From positions 1 to 18,060 of the forward strand of contig JAILAS010000211.1 of NCBI GenBank assembly GCA_024681495.1: a DNA stretch of 18,060 bases, in the 5' to 3' direction. Source of the stretch: Eubacterium sp. (GTDB lineage Bacteria; Bacillota; Clostridia; Lachnospirales; Lachnospiraceae). Shown in pieces: positions 7,122 through 14,033 of the stretch. The notes under the pieces are model-generated. The model was given only the letters and a program-made list of their open reading frames with translations, ran no database searches and was not told where the DNA came from. Numbering within the stretch: the first letter of the stretch is position 1; every line of letters begins with the position of its first letter. The position numbers and the translations under genes were made by a program.

Positions 7122-7154
7122 GGAGGGTCGGATTCTTCCGGCTCTCCGTTTTTT
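7122..7154 (+). terminator. Rho-independent terminator after the permease
   Basis: GGAGGGTCGGA (7122-7132), loop TTCT, TCCGGCTCTCC (7137-7147) form an 11-bp stem including two G-T pairs, followed by six T residues at 7149-7154. It ends permease transcripts. Because it starts at the start site of the next promoter, it may also act as an attenuator for the genes downstream. Confidence 0.85.
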
Positions 7155-7220
7155 AGCAGTGATGAATATGAAGAAAGGGGGCCTTTGCGCGCTTCTTCCT
7201 TTAGTGCGAAAGGCATGACT

Positions 7221-8312
7221 ATGTCGAATAATTCACCGTATTTACGAGCATTATATATAATTCTTGTGCCCATTGTGCTGCTCATCATTCTACTCAATTC
7301 CGGCTTTATACAGCGGCACATTCCGGCCGGCACCTGTAACGGCTCGGGTTACACCACCACCCGTTACAACTACTACTTTTTCACCTATTACAACGATTTC
7401 ATAGAAGAAAACGAGGACCGGCTCGACGAGCTGGGATACGATTCCACGGTCTCCGACGGGGAGCAGTACGTGGACGATGAGGAGACTGTAACCTACAGGG
7501 ACTATTTCCTGGCGGGCGGAGAGGAGCTCCTGTGCTCCACGCAGTACTATCTCGATCTGGCGGAGGCGGCAGGGTACGAGTTCTCCGATGAGGAGCTTAC
7601 AGCCTACGATGACAAACTCGCCGACAATGAGGAACTAATGACCACCTACGGCCTCACCGAGAGCTCTTTCTACGTGGCATACTACGGCGTCGGAATGACG
7701 GCCGACATCTATAAGGCGGAGCTTTTGAAGCAGGTCAAGGCCGAGGCTTACAGGGACTACCTGCTGAAGAATACAGAGGTATCGGACGAGGAGATAGAGG
7801 AGTATCTCGCCGAAAACGACGTGGGAAACTACGACAGCGTGAACCTCTCGGTCATCACCATGAGCGCCCTCCCCGACAGGGAGACGGACGAGATTGACGC
7901 CGAGTCGCTGAGCGCCCTTCAGAGTAAGCTGGACGCCCTCGAGGCCCGCTACGAGGGCGGGGCCACATTCGAGGAGCTTCAGGCCGCATTCTCGGACCTT
8001 GCTCTGGGTGACGGGAACGGTAGCGTAACGGGCGCGGTCGATCTCGATCTGCCCGACGTATTGTCGGCCTGGTGCGTAGACGGACAGGAGTCCGGAGACA
8101 CCCTCGTGAGCGGCGACACCTGCGCCGTCGTGGACGAGGAGACGGGCATCGCCTACTTCGCGGTGTTCGATTCCTACGGAGAGAATGCGGGAACGAGGAC
8201 GGCCACTCTTGCTGTTCAGGAGAGTAAGGTCAGCGCCGCTGAGACGGAGGCGCTCGAGTCCGACTATCAGTATACAAGGAACGCCGCGGGCATGACCCTG
8301 GCGGCTAAATAG
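7221..8312 (+). CDS. Membrane-anchored SurA/PrsA-like foldase (parvulin-type, degenerate)
   Basis: 363 residues. I chose ATG 7221, which has AAAGG at 7209-7213; an in-frame TTG at 7185 and ATG at 7215 are poorer. One N-terminal membrane span (about residues 9-28, LYIILVPIVLLIILL) anchors the protein with the rest outside; there is no lipobox. The next part is helical and rich in Tyr, Glu and Asp, with YRDYFLAGGEELL, GYEFSDEELTAYDDKL and YYGVGMTADIYKAELL, the pattern of SurA_N-type chaperone domains. The C-terminal part has a parvulin-like order (VITMSALP, a helix with ALQSKLDALEARYEGGATFEELQAAF), but I do not see the usual catalytic His residues, so isomerase activity is doubtful. Likely an extracytoplasmic folding factor. 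The next gene starts 10 bases after the stop, so they are probably co-transcribed. Confidence 0.65.
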   Translation: MSNNSPYLRALYIILVPIVLLIILLNSGFIQRHIPAGTCNGSGYTTTRYNYYFFTYYNDFIEENEDRLDELGYDSTVSDGEQYVDDEETVTYRDYFLAGGEELLCSTQYYLDLAEAAGYEFSDEELTAYDDKLADNEELMTTYGLTESSFYVAYYGVGMTADIYKAELLKQVKAEAYRDYLLKNTEVSDEEIEEYLAENDVGNYDSVNLSVITMSALPDRETDEIDAESLSALQSKLDALEARYEGGATFEELQAAFSDLALGDGNGSVTGAVDLDLPDVLSAWCVDGQESGDTLVSGDTCAVVDEETGIAYFAVFDSYGENAGTRTATLAVQESKVSAAETEALESDYQYTRNAAGMTLAAK

Positions 8313-8322
8313 GTAGAATAAA

Positions 8323-9435
8323 ATGGCTAAAACAAAAGGAAACAAACCCGATTACAGCTCGCGGGCCAAACATGAGCCTACCGCCGAGGAGCTCGAGCAG
8401 AAGGCGGCCACCGGCAAAAAGCGACGCAACGTGAGCAGGCATTCGGTAATCATAATGATCTTCGTGGCCGTGGCGCTCGTGTGCATCTTCGTCGGCAGGT
8501 GGACCTGGTCCATCATGAACGGCTACTACGGGGCGTTCATCGACGTGGATTACAATGCGGAGACGGCCATGGGCAACGCCCGGGGCCTCATATACACGGA
8601 CGAGGAGAGCGCGGTCCTCGAGTGCCAGAAGGAGTGGGACGAGTTCAAGAGCTCCAGACTCTGGGATGAGGTTGACATAACTTCATCGCAGGATGGGGCA
8701 TCTCTCCATGGATACCTCTACAACGATGGCGCGTCCGAGACCGTGGTGTATCTGCCGCGCTTCTACGAGGACGGCACCACTGACTTTCTGGCGGCATCCG
8801 ACCTCTACGAGGCATCGAACTGCAACGTGTTCATACCGGACGCCCGATGCGTGGGAAAGAGCGAGGGCGAGTACTTCTCCTGGGGATACAATGAAAAGTA
8901 CGACCTGGCCGACTGGCTTTCGTACCTTAACGGGGCGCTGGGAGAGCAGGAGTTCACTCTGGTCGGAGAGGGAGTGGGGGCCAACACCATCCTCTTCGCG
9001 GCATCCGCCGGCTCGAAAGATTCCGGGATGACGTTGGACGGAGAGCTGCTTAGCCCTTATAATGTAAGGGCAATCATCGCGATAAGTCCGTACGAGAGCC
9101 TCTACGAGCTCGCGAAGACGAACCTCTACACCTGGTATACGCTGCCGTCGTTCCCCTTCCTTAACTCCATTGTATGGAAGACGAACCACTCGGACTGCGG
9201 ATTCGGTGTGGACGATACGGCGCTTGCAAACGCGTCCGGCGAGTCCGGAGGCGGGGAGGAGATCCCCACGTGCATACTGACGAGCGACAACGATGAATAT
9301 GTCTCCTCCGACAGGTGCAGGGAGGTCTACGCGCTCTATAACGGCAGCGCACAGATTTTCTCGACCGGCGGAACGCATCTTAGTATATGGCCCAATCTGT
9401 CGGACGACGTTTTAGAATGGCTGGCCACGCTTTGA
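8323..9435 (+). CDS. Membrane-anchored alpha/beta-hydrolase-fold protein lacking the nucleophile serine
   Basis: 370 residues. A basic cytosolic N-terminus (about 40 residues, KKRRN) precedes one membrane span (about 42-60, VIIMIFVAVALVCIFVG), so the hydrolase-like domain faces outward. The domain follows the alpha/beta-hydrolase order: VVYLPRFYEDG (oxyanion strand), PDARCVGKSEGEYFSWG, DLADWLSYL, nucleophile elbow, TSDNDEYV (acid D324) and GGTHLSIW (H352). At the elbow, where active relatives have G-x-S-x-G, this protein has G215-E-G-V-G219, so the Ser is Gly. The codons GGA GAG GGA GTG GGG are unambiguous in this window. It could be a non-catalytic binding protein or use another mechanism. 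It starts 10 bases after the foldase-like gene. Confidence 0.72.
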   Translation: MAKTKGNKPDYSSRAKHEPTAEELEQKAATGKKRRNVSRHSVIIMIFVAVALVCIFVGRWTWSIMNGYYGAFIDVDYNAETAMGNARGLIYTDEESAVLECQKEWDEFKSSRLWDEVDITSSQDGASLHGYLYNDGASETVVYLPRFYEDGTTDFLAASDLYEASNCNVFIPDARCVGKSEGEYFSWGYNEKYDLADWLSYLNGALGEQEFTLVGEGVGANTILFAASAGSKDSGMTLDGELLSPYNVRAIIAISPYESLYELAKTNLYTWYTLPSFPFLNSIVWKTNHSDCGFGVDDTALANASGESGGGEEIPTCILTSDNDEYVSSDRCREVYALYNGSAQIFSTGGTHLSIWPNLSDDVLEWLATL

Positions 9436-9482
9436 CGGGGGCGCCCATGGAATCGCATCCGGCATAACCATAGGAGAGGCTT

Positions 9483-10769
9483 ATGAGCAAGCAGAGCAGG
9501 GAAAACATCATAAACATACTAATGCGCGCATCTACGGCGAAGTCGCTCCAGGAGCTGGCTGACCTGGGGTACGAGCTCTTGTCCAATCCCATATTCATAG
9601 AGGACAGGTCTGCTTTTAAGCTCGCGTATTCCCAGAATTGCGTGGTGGACGACCCGCATTGGAACGCGGATATGGGCAAGTCCCGCACGGTGCTTCCCGA
9701 CAGGAATCACGTCGAGGAGATGCTGGTGGGCTACAGAGAATCCTCCAGGACGGGGCTCCCCATCATAGTACAGGACGACTACATGCCCCAGAAGCGCCTG
9801 GTCAAGACCATATACGTGGACGGATCGCACGTGGGGACCATTGTCGCGACCGGATATTTCGAGGAGTTCACCGACGAGGACATCGAGCTCATGGAGATCC
9901 TCTCGGGTTACATAATCCGCTTCCTCGACGAGAGGGGATTCCCGCTCTCGGAGGACACTATGGCCGTGGAGAACATGCTCTTCAGGCTGCTGCAGGGGGC
10001 CCATTTCCCCGACAATGTGGTTGAGGAGAGGCTTATCAAGGGCCTGCACGCCGAGAAGGGCGACGCGTTTTTCGCCTTCGACATCTTCCCGCGTACCCAG
10101 CAGGGCAAGGACGGCATCATTGTCCACAGGATCATGGAGGACCTGAGGCGCGCGGGTCACTGCACGTGCTTCTTCTTCAACATGCACATAGTCTGTATTA
10201 TAAAGGCGACGGAGGATAATCCCATCGATGCGCCGGACGAATTTGCATTCACTCCCATACTGGAGAGCGAGGAGCTGATAGCCGGCATATCCCAGCCCTT
10301 CACGGACCTGAACTTCCTGCTCCACTACTACAACCAGGCCCTGGCCATGGCACAGCTGGCCGATGTCCTGGGCAACAAGGAGCGCGTGTACTTCTCATAC
10401 GACACCTTCGCCAGCTATCACATGATGGAGCTGGCCGGCAAGGACCGAGACCTCTCGCAGTTCTGCCACCACAAGATTCTCATGCTCGAGAAGTACGACT
10501 ACGAGCACAACACGGAGTTCACGAAGACCCTCCACGTTTACCTGGAGTCCTCGCGAAGCATCTCGCACACCGCGGAGGTGCTCTTCCTTCACAAGAACAC
10601 GGTGACGTACCGAATAAACAAGTGCTTCGAGATATTGAGCACGAAGATTGAGGACAACAACGAGCTGTTTGCCTTCCTGTTCTCGCTGCGGATTCTCGAG
10701 TACAGAAAGAAGAAAATCATGGCCATGTCGGCGCCGTACATAAAGGCCGACAAGGACATGAAGGCGTAG
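9483..10769 (+). CDS. PucR/CdaR-type transcriptional regulator
   Basis: 428 residues; the start ATG 9483 has AGGAGAGG at 9471-9478. The N-terminal part (about 1-165) may be a GAF/PAS-like sensor (VKTIYVDGSHVGTIVATGYF, then EDIELMEILSGYI). The middle part has the weak PucR/CdaR GGDEF-like pattern (VVEERLIKGL, DAFFAFDIF, CTCFFFNMHIVCIIKA). The C-terminus (about 350-385) is the PucR-type helix-turn-helix: LESSRSISHTAEVLFLHKNT followed by VTYRINK. Family members sense purine breakdown products, sugar diacids, glycolate or amino acids and usually activate transport and catabolic genes. With a GntP permease and redox enzyme nearby, I infer it may control the 2299-7076 genes. It follows the hydrolase-like gene by 47 bases. 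Confidence 0.82.
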   Translation: MSKQSRENIINILMRASTAKSLQELADLGYELLSNPIFIEDRSAFKLAYSQNCVVDDPHWNADMGKSRTVLPDRNHVEEMLVGYRESSRTGLPIIVQDDYMPQKRLVKTIYVDGSHVGTIVATGYFEEFTDEDIELMEILSGYIIRFLDERGFPLSEDTMAVENMLFRLLQGAHFPDNVVEERLIKGLHAEKGDAFFAFDIFPRTQQGKDGIIVHRIMEDLRRAGHCTCFFFNMHIVCIIKATEDNPIDAPDEFAFTPILESEELIAGISQPFTDLNFLLHYYNQALAMAQLADVLGNKERVYFSYDTFASYHMMELAGKDRDLSQFCHHKILMLEKYDYEHNTEFTKTLHVYLESSRSISHTAEVLFLHKNTVTYRINKCFEILSTKIEDNNELFAFLFSLRILEYRKKKIMAMSAPYIKADKDMKA

Positions 10770-10809
10770 AGCGCGGCAGTTGCCGGCGTTCCCGCCACGG
10801 GAGAGCAGT

Positions 10810-11181
10810 ATGATTAAGTTATTTTATTACAGCGACGCCGTTCCCTTTTTGACGTATGGGGAGACGGCGGTCGAGAAACTCGAAGAAAACCTGGAGCTTC
10901 TTAGAAAGCAATCCGACAGCGTTCACCTCATCTGGCACCTTCGCAACGGGACAGGAGACATCCTGCGGTCGAACGGCTCGGAGGTGGCGGACCGCCTGGA
11001 GTTTATACGATCTGAGTACATAAGGCTCGGGGCAGGAGAGCTGAACGAGGATCCCGAGGGGAGCCCCGGATTCTACGAGGCCATATCCGGCTGTGACGCC
11101 TACTACGGCGACCCGTCAGACGCGTGCTGCTACGCGCAGCTGAACGGCATTCCCGCCATGATCCAGGGCTTCTTTAAATAA
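10810..11181 (+). CDS. Short protein resembling the C-terminus of a CDP-glycerol-type glycosyltransferase
   Basis: 123 residues; ATG 10810 is preceded by GGGAGAG at 10799-10805. No membrane span or signal peptide. The segment SGCDAYYGDPSDACCYAQLN followed by GIPAMIQ resembles the C-terminal end of CDP-glycerol-type glycosyltransferase-like proteins common in Lachnospiraceae (a SDAYYGD-type motif followed by GKPVMIQ). LIWHLRNG near residue 47 sits where those have their WRPHP-type motif. Those proteins are several times longer, so this is either a stand-alone domain or the remnant of a decayed gene; it keeps a good ribosome-binding site and an intact frame. It follows the regulator by 40 bases and ends the plus-strand run. 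The function is unknown and the family assignment is from memory of the motif only. Confidence 0.55.
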   Translation: MIKLFYYSDAVPFLTYGETAVEKLEENLELLRKQSDSVHLIWHLRNGTGDILRSNGSEVADRLEFIRSEYIRLGAGELNEDPEGSPGFYEAISGCDAYYGDPSDACCYAQLNGIPAMIQGFFK

Positions 11182-11204
11182 AACAGAGAACCCCGTAGGG
11201 TTCC
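11175..11204 (-). terminator. Terminator of the PIN-PhoH gene
   Basis: Read on the minus strand, GAACCC, loop TACG, GGGTTC form a 6-bp stem (11188-11203) followed by TCTGTTTTATTTA. It lies about 50 bases past the phoH stop. The T-run overlaps the stop codon of the plus-strand gene ending at 11181. On the plus strand the same stem lacks a close T-run. Confidence 0.65.
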
Positions 11205-11225
11205 CTGCATAATGCTTTTGGTTAT

Positions 11226-11265
11226 AATGACACTGTTCCAATTGGGGCGGTGTCATTCTCTTTTT
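11226..11265 (+). terminator. Terminator of the foldase-regulator run
   Basis: AATGACAC (11226-11233) and GTGTCATT (11250-11257) form a perfect 8-bp stem with a 16-base loop, followed by CTCTTTTT on the plus strand. The right arm overlaps the stop codon of the converging minus-strand phoH gene (11253-11255). The long loop makes it weaker than the other terminators in this window. Confidence 0.55.
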
Positions 11266-12629
11266 CCCTTCATCTTTATCTGCTTGAGACGCCTGGTTAC
11301 CTCTGCGGAGAGTCCGCTTCGAACCACCTGCTCCTCGTCGAAGGTGAGCTGAGCGCAGTGTCTGGAGTTCTCCATGAGGCTCATGGAGAAGGTGAGTCCG
11401 TTGTTGAACTCGTCCAGGGTGTGGTTATCAATCTGGGCGACGTCTCCTGCCAGGATGAGCTTGCCTCCCTCGGCGGGACGCGTGAGGATGTCGGTGATCT
11501 GGGTGCGGGTGGTGTTCTGCACCTCATCGACTATGATGAACGCGTCCGAGATGGAGCGGCCCCTCATGTAGGCGAGCGGGAATACGTTCAGCACCTTGGT
11601 GTACATCATGTCCTCGATCTGCTGCTGGATCTCGTCGTTCGGGACGTCCTTGTTGCCCTTGCGGAGGATGGTCTCGATGTTGTCGTAGAAGTTCTGCAGC
11701 AGGAACTCGGTCTTATCGTCCATGTCTCCGGGCAGGAATCCGAACTCCTTGTCCGACTCGACGTTGGGCTTGGCGATCATTATCTTCGAGTAGCGGCGCG
11801 ACTTCTTGGAGTCGTAGGTGTACTCGAGGCCGGTGGCCAGGGGCAAAAACGTCTTCGCCGTTCCTGCGGGTCCCTTGAGGATGACCAGATCTATGGTCGG
11901 ATCGCAGAGCGCGTGGATGGCCATCTTCTGGACGGCGTTCCTCGGGTGCACCCCGTAGGGATGCTGGTCGGGCAGGAGCTTTAACTCGTTGTCCTGGTGA
12001 ATGCACACCGCCGACTGGTGCCCGCACTTGAGGATGTAGTACTCGTTCTCGTAGCATCTGGTGCCCTCGAGAGCTGCAGTCACCGCCGCGTCGTCTGCGG
12101 CAATCGCATTGTCGGCATACAGCCTGTCTATGAGCGCGCTGTCGGTCTCCACCGTCTCATAGCCTTTATAGGCGTCGGTGTCGTCTATGGCGTGGTCGTT
12201 CAGGTAGTACTCCACGCGCACGCCGCAAACGGAGGCGTTAACCCTCATGCTCACGTCGTTGGTTACCAGAATGACGGGCGAATCGAGCCGCGAATTAAGG
12301 TAGATGCACGACGATATAATCCTGTTATCCGCCTGGTCGATGGAATAGCCGTTGGGCAGATGGTGCTGGTCCACGCCGTCGGGCTCCACGAATATCTTTC
12401 CGCCGTTACCTATCTCCACGCCGGATCGAAGGTCTCCCTGCACGCGGAATTCCTCCAGTATGCGCGCGGTCTCGCGGGCGTTGTATCCGAGCTCGCCGCC
12501 CAGGCGCTTCTTGGAATCGAGCTCCTGGAGCGTGGTACCGCAGATGTAGATGTGGTTGTCCTCGAAGCCGTAGATGGCGTTGGGATTTTCAAGGAGAATG
12601 TTTGTGTCCAATACGAAGTTTTTTCTCAT
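11253..12629 (-). CDS. PIN-PhoH fusion ATPase (PhoH2/YlaK-like)
   Basis: 458 residues on the minus strand. I take the start as ATG 12629 because TCCTCCCC at 12636-12643 (GGGGAGGA on the coding strand) precedes it and it gives the usual PIN beginning MRKNFVLDTNILLENP. Residues 1 to about 150 are a PIN-type RNase domain (LDTNILL with the first acidic residue, LQELDSKK, later LVTNDVSMR). The C-terminal half is the PhoH P-loop ATPase: Walker A GPAGTAKT at 253-260, Walker B IIVDE at about 365-369, then LAGDVAQID. Characterised PhoH2 proteins unwind and cleave RNA in an ATP-dependent way; in mycobacteria the gene is paired with a small antitoxin-like partner. No antitoxin gene is next to it here. 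Transcribed alone from a strong promoter, divergent from the TSCPD gene. Confidence 0.93.
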   Translation of the reverse strand: MRKNFVLDTNILLENPNAIYGFEDNHIYICGTTLQELDSKKRLGGELGYNARETARILEEFRVQGDLRSGVEIGNGGKIFVEPDGVDQHHLPNGYSIDQADNRIISSCIYLNSRLDSPVILVTNDVSMRVNASVCGVRVEYYLNDHAIDDTDAYKGYETVETDSALIDRLYADNAIAADDAAVTAALEGTRCYENEYYILKCGHQSAVCIHQDNELKLLPDQHPYGVHPRNAVQKMAIHALCDPTIDLVILKGPAGTAKTFLPLATGLEYTYDSKKSRRYSKIMIAKPNVESDKEFGFLPGDMDDKTEFLLQNFYDNIETILRKGNKDVPNDEIQQQIEDMMYTKVLNVFPLAYMRGRSISDAFIIVDEVQNTTRTQITDILTRPAEGGKLILAGDVAQIDNHTLDEFNNGLTFSMSLMENSRHCAQLTFDEEQVVRSGLSAEVTRRLKQIKMKGKRE

Positions 12630-12662
12630 AGCTGTTCCTCCCCATATGGTTTTTATGTGCAT

Positions 12663-12691
12663 ATTATAACATATATAGATGAAATTGTCAG
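12663..12691 (-). promoter_or_regulatory. Promoter of the PIN-PhoH gene
   Basis: On the minus strand CTGACA (12691-12686), 17 bases, TATAAT (12668-12663): a near-perfect sigma-A promoter. The start would be near 12656, leaving a short leader of about 27 bases with the ribosome-binding site. Confidence 0.75.
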
Positions 12692-12695
12692 ACAT

Positions 12696-12725
12696 TTGAT
12701 TTTGTTATGCTTATGATGTTATTAT
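12696..12725 (+). promoter_or_regulatory. Promoter of the TSCPD-NusG II-Gx transporter operon
   Basis: TTGATT (12696-12701), 18 bases, TATTAT (12720-12725). It starts 5 bases beyond the -35 box of the divergent phoH promoter, so RNA polymerases on the two promoters may interfere. The start would be near 12732, about 36 bases before ATG 12768. Confidence 0.5.
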
Positions 12726-12767
12726 CTCTATCGTGACTTGTTGGAAGACCAATGGAGAATACACGAA

Positions 12768-13013
12768 ATGAAGAAAAGTTATGTAACCCGAGGAACATGC
12801 TCAAGAGCCATCAACATAGATGTTGACGACGCCGGAATCATCCGCTCAGTGGAATTCGTAGGCGGCTGCGCCGGCAATACGGCCGGAATCTCTAAGCTCG
12901 TCGTCGGCATGAAGGCGTCCGAGGTGGCCGACAGGCTGCGCGGAACGCAATGCGGCCCCCGTGGTACGTCCTGCCCCGACCAGCTCGCCAGGGCGCTCGA
13001 CGAGATGGCCTGA
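12768..13013 (+). CDS. TSCPD domain protein (TIGR03905-like)
   Basis: 81 residues; ATG 12768 with GGAGA at 12754-12758. The whole protein is one small TSCPD-type domain: VTRGTCSRAINIDVDD, then VGGCAGNTAGISKLVVGM and the C-terminal CGPRGTSCPDQLARAL that gives the domain its name. The same domain occurs at the end of some B12-dependent ribonucleotide reductases, where its Cys residues may bind metal; stand-alone copies are common in anaerobes and have no settled function. Four Cys residues fit a metal site. It is the first gene of a three-gene unit with a 16-base gap to the next. Confidence 0.9.
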   Translation: MKKSYVTRGTCSRAINIDVDDAGIIRSVEFVGGCAGNTAGISKLVVGMKASEVADRLRGTQCGPRGTSCPDQLARALDEMA

Positions 13014-13029
13014 TTCCGGGGAGCCTCAG

Positions 13030-13407
13030 ATGATAAAGAGAAACGACATTATCTTAATAGCGGTCCTGGCGGTCGTCTGCGCCGCGGCGTTCCTCCTGTT
13101 CAGGGGAAGCGCGCAGGGTGGCAGCGTCGTCGCGGTGTACGTGGACGGAGAGAAGACTCAGGAGTACCCCCTGGACGCCGATGCCACCTACACCATCGAG
13201 ACCTCGTACGGCACCAACGTGCTGGTGATTGAGGACGGGACGGCGAGGGTCGACGAGGCCGACTGCCCCGACTCGCTGTGCGTTCACCAGGGGGCCATAT
13301 CCCGCGTGAACGAGAGCATTGTCTGCCTGCCCCATAAGGTGGTGGTAGCCATAGAGGGCGATTCGGACGACGAGTCCGCCGATGCGATTGACGGGGTGGC
13401 CAAATGA
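13030..13407 (+). CDS. NusG domain II-containing membrane-anchored protein
   Basis: 125 residues; ATG 13030 with GGGGAG at 13018-13023. One N-terminal membrane span (about 6-24, DIILIAVLAVVCAAAFLLF) leaves a small extracytoplasmic beta domain. The segment DCPDSLCVHQGAIS followed by ESIVCLPHKVVVAI is the hallmark of the NusG_II-type proteins of Firmicutes, with three conserved Cys. These are not transcription factors despite the name. They are often encoded just before a Gx-transporter (Hpre_diP_synt_I) protein, as here, where the stop overlaps the next start by 4 bases (ATGA at 13404). The pair has been found near flavin or quinone-linked redox genes in other anaerobes, so an envelope redox role is possible but unproven. 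Confidence 0.88.
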   Translation: MIKRNDIILIAVLAVVCAAAFLLFRGSAQGGSVVAVYVDGEKTQEYPLDADATYTIETSYGTNVLVIEDGTARVDEADCPDSLCVHQGAISRVNESIVCLPHKVVVAIEGDSDDESADAIDGVAK

Positions 13408-13922
13408 GTGATAACGGATTGAAAGTAAAAGATATAGCGATGAACGGGCTCCTGATAGCCCTCGCCATGATACTGAGCTACGTGGAGACGCTGATCCCCG
13501 TGTTCGCCGCAGTACCCGGCATGAAGATCGGACTCACGAACATCGTGGTCCTGGTGGCGCTCTACGTCCTCGGTCCGCGCAAGGCGTTCACCGTGAACAT
13601 GGTCAGGATAATCCTGGTGGCCTTTACCTTCGGCAACATGTTCGCCATGTTGTACTCGGCTGCGGGGGGTATCCTTAGCTTCGTCGTAATGTGGGCGCTT
13701 TATAAGAGCGGGAAGTTCGGCCCGGTCGGAGTGAGCGCCGCCGGAGGCGTGGCCCACAATGCGGGACAGATTATCGTGGCCTGCCTCGTTCTGGACACGG
13801 GATACGTGTTCTACTACCTGCCGGTTTTGTGCATAAGCGGTATCGTGGCCGGAATCCTGATAGGAATCATCGGAGGCGAGACGGTGAAGAGGCTGCCCTC
13901 GCGCGCCACGGAGGGAGAGTGA
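13404..13922 (+). CDS. Gx transporter family protein (Hpre_diP_synt_I)
   Basis: 172 residues with about five to six hydrophobic spans; an integral membrane protein. Typical family segments are VKDIAMNGLLIALAMILSYV near the start, PGMKIGLTNIVVLVALY, the AAGGILSFVVMW region and GGVAHNAGQIIVA. Databases often label it heptaprenyl diphosphate synthase component I, but it has no prenyl-synthase DDxxD motif and looks like an ECF-type substrate-binding (S component) protein. The ATG overlaps the NusG_II stop, so translation is coupled. No prenyl transferase gene follows, and the operon ends at a terminator 30 bases later. Substrate unknown. Confidence 0.88.
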   Translation: MSDNGLKVKDIAMNGLLIALAMILSYVETLIPVFAAVPGMKIGLTNIVVLVALYVLGPRKAFTVNMVRIILVAFTFGNMFAMLYSAAGGILSFVVMWALYKSGKFGPVGVSAAGGVAHNAGQIIVACLVLDTGYVFYYLPVLCISGIVAGILIGIIGGETVKRLPSRATEGE

Positions 13923-13954
13923 CCTTACAGGTACTGACTGAATAATAAAAATAA

Positions 13955-13985
13955 ACCCCACTCCATAGAAGGAGTGGGGTGTTTT
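13955..13985. terminator. Bidirectional terminator between Gx transporter and rubrerythrin
   Basis: ACCCCACTCC (13955-13964), loop ATAGAA, GGAGTGGGGT (13971-13980) form a perfect 10-bp stem. The plus-strand tail is GTTTT; the minus-strand tail is TTTATTTTTATTATT. It serves both converging genes. Confidence 0.92.
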
Positions 13986-14033
13986 GAACCCTGTGATACG
14001 TTAAGACTCTTGGTAAAGCCCTCCGTATGTGAA

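Noticed and set aside
7185..7220. TTG 7185 as start of the foldase-like protein
   Set aside because: The purine run is only 3 bases before it, and the residues added before the membrane span are not typical; ATG 7221 has AAAGG at a normal distance.
2208..11257. TGACAC/GTGTCA hairpin arms shared by 2208-2229 and 11226-11257 as a dispersed repeat family
   Set aside because: Only six to seven bases per arm are shared and the loops differ in sequence and length, so chance is enough.
11250..11984. Plus-strand open frame of 244 codons opposite phoH
   Set aside because: It lies wholly antisense to the conserved PIN-PhoH gene, has no ribosome-binding site and its composition is the complement of GAG/CTC-rich codons.
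11253..12629. PIN-PhoH as a toxin-antitoxin pair with a neighbour
   Set aside because: No small gene precedes it on the same strand; the upstream neighbour is divergent and belongs to another operon.
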